NCBI GenBank assembly: GCA_003973375.1
Contig: QNYL01000083.1
Location: forward strand, 1 to 7,046
DNA from: Flavobacteriia bacterium
Lineage (GTDB): Bacteria; Bacteroidota; Bacteroidia; Flavobacteriales; Flavobacteriaceae
Length of the DNA: 7,046 bases
Reading direction: 5' to 3'
In this document: positions 5,784-7,046 of the stretch, in pieces
Numbering within the stretch: position 1 is the first letter of the stretch
Layout of the letters: each line of letters opens with the position of its first letter
Translations under genes and position numbers: made by a program
Notes under the pieces: model-generated
What the model saw: the letters and a program-made list of their open reading frames with translations, nothing else
The model's database searches: none
Told to the model about the DNA's origin: nothing

Positions 5784-7046
5784 TTATGCGATGTTTTTCG
5801 TACCTAATTCAATTACCGTGATCTCAGGCCAGATTCCTGCTCTTCCGGGAAAACCTACAAAACCAAAACCCCTGTTCACATATAAATATTCATCCTCTTT
5901 TTTGTATAAACCTGCCCAGTAAGGATATAAATATTTTATTGGACTCCATTTAAAACCGGGTATTTCAACTCCCATTTGCATCCCGTGCGTATGACCTGAA
6001 AATGTAATATCAAAACGCACTTGATGCGGAACAACTTTTTTTACCCAGTGTGTAGGATCATGAGACATTAATATTTTAAAAGGCAGATCTTCAGCTCCGG
6101 CCAGAGATTTATCCAGATCGGCTCTTTGCGGAAAAGGTTTATGCCCCCAGTTCTCCACACCGTATAAGCCTATTTTTTCATTATTCTTTTCAAAAACGAT
6201 ATGCTCATTTTTTAACAAGCGGAAATTCATCTGCTCCTGAAGATCGTGCAGCAGCTTGTTGTTTTCTTCCTTTTCCTCTTCTGAATTCCAGGTTTTGTAA
6301 TCACCGTAATCATGATTACCCAAAATTGAGTATACTCCTCTTTTGGCTTTCAGCTTCTTAAATTCAGAAAGGAATGGCAGTATTTCTCTTGAATCATTGT
6401 TTACAAGATCACCGGTAAAAATAATAATATCAGCGTCTTGCCGGTTGATCATCTGAACAGCTTCCTCAATTGCATCAATACTGTCAAAACTACCAAGGTG
6501 AATATCCGAGATCTGAACTATTTTAAATCCATCAAACGAAGTAGGGAGATTCTTAAAATGCAATTTTAGTTTTCTTATCTTAAAATTGTATTTCCCTTTC
6601 GTAATACCATAGAGCAAGGACGTAAAAGGTATGGCTGCCATAGTGAGTCCGGCCTGTCTTACAAACCTTCTTCTGCCGGGTGCAATCACTTTGTCTGTTT
6701 TTTTTGAGAATAGTTTTTTTAAGGCTGAAAACAGAATATGGAAAAACCGGTAAATATCTTCGGCCAGAAAAATAAAAATGAGTAAAAGCTTGGTTATAAA
6801 AAAGGCAAAGAAAAATCCGATAAACAAATTCTTATAGGCAAAGGATTCTAAAGGTTTATTGATAAAATTAGAAGAAAGAAAATAAAAACCAATATATCCG
6901 GCTACAACAGCAAAAAAATAGAGAAGTTTCACCAGATTTTTGTATTTGAATCTGTCAACACTTTTTCTGATCGCAAAGATGATATAGACATCTACAGAGA
7001 CTAAAAACAGTGTAATCAGTGCAAAAAACTTAAAATTTGGTATTAC
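5784..7046 (-). CDS. Membrane-anchored calcineurin-like metallophosphoesterase (YkuE/YaeI/LpxG-like), 5'-partial
   Basis: A two-metal phosphoesterase tethered to the cytoplasmic membrane. The frame is open to the window edge, giving 420 visible residues. The GTG at 6930-6932 is probably not the start, because the 38 codons before it encode another membrane helix (about visible residues 5-27) continuing straight into the anchor. Two further hydrophobic spans lie at about 41-61 and 73-95. A basic RRRF stretch (125-128) precedes a fourth, weaker hydrophobic segment (about 134-148). The catalytic domain has every family motif: SDIH (180-183), TGDL (211-214), GNHD (243-246), SHD (328-330) and GHTHG (351-355), then the typical ending with 'VNRGFGF' and 'WPEITVIEL'. 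Related proteins include YkuE and E. coli YaeI, and Chlamydia LpxG, a UDP-2,3-diacylglucosamine hydrolase; a phospholipid or lipid A precursor substrate is therefore possible but not shown. The promoter lies outside the window. Confidence 0.93.
   Translation of the reverse strand, partial: VIPNFKFFALITLFLVSVDVYIIFAIRKSVDRFKYKNLVKLLYFFAVVAGYIGFYFLSSNFINKPLESFAYKNLFIGFFFAFFITKLLLIFIFLAEDIYRFFHILFSALKKLFSKKTDKVIAPGRRRFVRQAGLTMAAIPFTSLLYGITKGKYNFKIRKLKLHFKNLPTSFDGFKIVQISDIHLGSFDSIDAIEEAVQMINRQDADIIIFTGDLVNNDSREILPFLSEFKKLKAKRGVYSILGNHDYGDYKTWNSEEEKEENNKLLHDLQEQMNFRLLKNEHIVFEKNNEKIGLYGVENWGHKPFPQRADLDKSLAGAEDLPFKILMSHDPTHWVKKVVPHQVRFDITFSGHTHGMQMGVEIPGFKWSPIKYLYPYWAGLYKKEDEYLYVNRGFGFVGFPGRAGIWPEITVIELGTKNIA

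Noticed and set aside
1..7046. A hidden multi-gene defence, mobile or biosynthetic system.
   Set aside because: All space over 200 bases is taken by recognisable efflux, translation and phosphoesterase genes, apart from one small membrane protein gene. There are no transposase, nuclease, toxin-antitoxin or repeat-array signatures.

Overview
The window looks like chromosomal DNA from a Bacteroidota, most likely a marine-type Flavobacteriaceae. The grounds are AT-rich sequence with Lys/Asn/Ile-rich proteins, start codons without clear Shine-Dalgarno sequences, and two matches to the Bacteroidota -7 promoter motif TAnnTTTG at sensible places. The genus is not fixed by anything I can see. The gene content is mostly housekeeping and envelope functions. 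I see no insertion sequence, phage gene, CRISPR array, rRNA or convincing tRNA.

Layout. (1) Bases 1-2172, plus strand: the C-terminal two thirds of an RND-family inner-membrane efflux permease, whose start lies off the left edge. (2) Bases 2147-3487, plus strand: a complete TolC-family outer-membrane channel overlapping the permease by 26 bases. Together they form the end of a tripartite efflux operon whose periplasmic adaptor is probably upstream, outside the window. (3) Bases 3488-3653: a short convergent gap with two small hairpins. (4) Bases 3654-5423, minus strand: complete typA/bipA, a ribosome-associated translational GTPase. (5) Bases 5424-5557: a divergent promoter region with one TAnnTTTG match facing each way and a small dyad between them. 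(6) Bases 5558-5698, plus strand: a 46-codon gene for a single-span membrane protein that is easily missed. (7) Bases 5699-5783: a convergent gap with a 9-bp hairpin. (8) Bases 5784-7046, minus strand: a membrane-anchored calcineurin-like metallophosphoesterase. Its reading frame stays open through the right edge, so it is 5'-partial here; the GTG at 6930-6932 that could be taken for its start is internal to a conserved-looking multi-helix membrane anchor.

How the genes relate. Only the permease and the channel clearly work together, as parts of one export machine spanning both membranes. typA, the small membrane protein and the phosphoesterase each appear to be separate transcription units. 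I found no evidence for a new multi-gene system. The points most worth checking are the small membrane protein with its own promoter, the true N-terminus of the phosphoesterase, and the replacement of the usual TM10 lysine in the RND permease.
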